This document shows positions 7,661 through 8,388 of a DNA stretch of 8,388 nucleotides, in pieces. Every line of letters starts with the position of its first letter. The first letter of the stretch is position 1. The position numbers and the translations under genes were made by a program. Origin of the DNA: a bacterium (GTDB taxonomy: Bacteria > UBP13 > UBA5359); NCBI GenBank assembly GCA_028685295.1, contig JAQUEL010000082.1, positions 1 through 8,388 on the forward strand. Direction: 5' to 3'. The notes under the pieces were generated by a model, which searched no databases, was not told the DNA's origin, and worked only from the letters and a program-made list of their open reading frames with translations.

Positions 7661-8326
7661 TTATAAATGCGCCTTAGCATTGAATTCATCAGCCAGACTA
7701 TTCCCTATCAAAGCTCGACGCCATTTAACATGACCGTCACAATAGAGAATATTCAAGCCCTCTGAGTGGCGATTACGAAGAGGCGATGTGCTATCGACAA
7801 CTCCAAGAGTACCGACTTTACCATTATTGGCATAGGTAACCTGGGAATATATTTCACCATCAGCCACAATGCCGACTTCGCTCGGCTTCGGTATCCTGAC
7901 CAGCTCATTCTCCAAACAGCTGCTATATCCGTATAAAACAGCAAAATATAAATAATCGGCGGGAGCCGCGGAACTGGCAGAGTACTCTTCCAGTGAAGGA
8001 CAATCAAAAACAGTGCTCTTATACCACGGCCGTTTTGAATTATCATACTTGCCTTTAGCATTAGCATACGGAGCAAGAACATCAACCCATGATTTATTAA
8101 CCCCGTCAGTGCCGGATGAGTTATACCAGAGCGGGAAGAAACCATCATAATCCTGTGAATACATCTGCATAGCCAGTCCGATCTGTTTCAAATTGCTCTG
8201 GCAGGTAGCCTTTCTGGCATTCTCTCTAGCTCTTCCAAATACCGGAAAAAGAATAGCTGCCAACAGAGCGATTATAGCAATAACGACTAAAAGTTCAATA
8301 AGGGTAAACCCCTTTTTCTTAGACAA
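7661..8326 (-). CDS. Pseudopilin-like protein, type IV prepilin N-terminus and H-X9-DG C-terminal motif (221 aa)
   Basis: Exported, membrane-anchored pilin-like protein. The N-terminus MSKKKG|FTLIELLVV is a textbook prepilin peptidase site: cleavage after G6, E11 as the +5 glutamate, and one hydrophobic helix (~7-29). It continues VFGRARENARKATCQSNLKQ, then a variable, probably globular middle with C109 and C137. Near the end RHSEGLNILYCDGHVKW holds H187, nine residues, then D197-G198: the H-X9-DG motif common in large families of such proteins in Armatimonadota, Planctomycetota and Lentisphaerota. Length is normal for the family. Translation starts at TTG (8326-8324): AGGGGG lies 7 nt before it, and an in-frame TAA at 8350-8348 excludes a longer form. 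It is the first gene seen of the block, 55 nt ahead of the peptidase gene. Proteins of this type often sit beside glycosidase or sulfatase genes in these phyla, suggesting a role in handling extracellular substrate, but no function is proven. Confidence 0.92.
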   Translation of the reverse strand: MSKKKGFTLIELLVVIAIIALLAAILFPVFGRARENARKATCQSNLKQIGLAMQMYSQDYDGFFPLWYNSSGTDGVNKSWVDVLAPYANAKGKYDNSKRPWYKSTVFDCPSLEEYSASSAAPADYLYFAVLYGYSSCLENELVRIPKPSEVGIVADGEIYSQVTYANNGKVGTLGVVDSTSPLRNRHSEGLNILYCDGHVKWRRALIGNSLADEFNAKAHL

Positions 8327-8388
8327 TTTTTTACCCCCTGCCTTTTGTTATTCAGCCCCTGAGCTGCTTATCACAGTTATATAATATT
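8327..8388 (-). promoter_or_regulatory. Leader of the pseudopilin gene with ribosome site and possible -10 box
   Basis: On the minus strand AGGGGG (8339-8334) is the ribosome site for the TTG start. TATAAC at 8381-8376 matches five of six bases of a sigma-70 -10 box and would give a leader of about 40 nt. The -35 box would lie beyond the window edge, so the promoter cannot be confirmed. The block may equally continue from genes further right. Confidence 0.3.

Noticed and set aside
7753-8148. Second minus-strand frame inside the pseudopilin gene
   Set aside because: It fully overlaps the pseudopilin frame, which has both the prepilin start and the H-X9-DG end; the overlapping frame resembles nothing.
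1-8388. tRNA, rRNA, CRISPR array, insertion sequence or attachment site
   Set aside because: I saw no cloverleaf-like segments, regularly spaced repeats, terminal inverted repeats or transposase/integrase frames anywhere in the window.

Overview
The window is a co-directional gene block on the minus strand that looks like a bacterial carbohydrate-degradation operon. Read 5' to 3' along the minus strand, the order is: a pseudopilin-like protein with the H-X9-DG C-terminal motif (8326-7661), an M14-type zinc carboxypeptidase-like protein (7605-6340), a secreted LamG plus GH42-like glycosidase of 984 aa (6303-3349), a decayed LamG-domain gene (3272-2593), a cytoplasmic GHL6-type putative glycosidase (2379-208), and the first 64 codons of a DegT/DnrJ/EryC1/StrS-type aminotransferase that runs off the left edge (192-1). 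I see no convincing plus-strand gene, RNA gene, CRISPR array or mobile element.

Organism: the pseudopilin has a GFTLIELLVV start, an AAILFPVF segment followed by a RAREnARkatCqSNLKQIG-like stretch, and a C-terminal H-X9-DG motif. That style is typical of Armatimonadota and some other free-living or uncultured phyla (Planctomycetota, Verrucomicrobiota/Lentisphaerota and relatives carry related families). The ILFPVF form points most towards Armatimonadota-like lineages, but this is a judgement from memory and not a phylogenetic result. Shine-Dalgarno sites of the GGAGG type 5-8 nt before several starts are ordinary for bacteria.

Layout: gene gaps are short (55, 36, 76 and 15 nt), except for about 213 nt between the LamG remnant and the GHL6 start. 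This suggests one transcript from beyond the right edge or from the short segment 8327-8388, with a possible second control point in 2380-2592, where nested palindromes lie. The LamG remnant carries several independent frame and stop lesions while every neighbour is intact, so real gene decay is more likely than poor sequence.

How the genes may work together (inference): the pseudopilin and the LamG-GH42-like protein act at or beyond the cell surface on a glycan, while the GHL6 protein, which has no signal peptide, works on imported oligosaccharide. The M14-like protein suggests a substrate carrying amino acids or peptides (glycopeptide, proteoglycan or peptidoglycan-like). The DegT-type enzyme would handle an amino- or keto-sugar. 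The M14-like protein keeps its zinc ligands but has Asp where the catalytic Glu is expected, which is the oddest single residue in the window.
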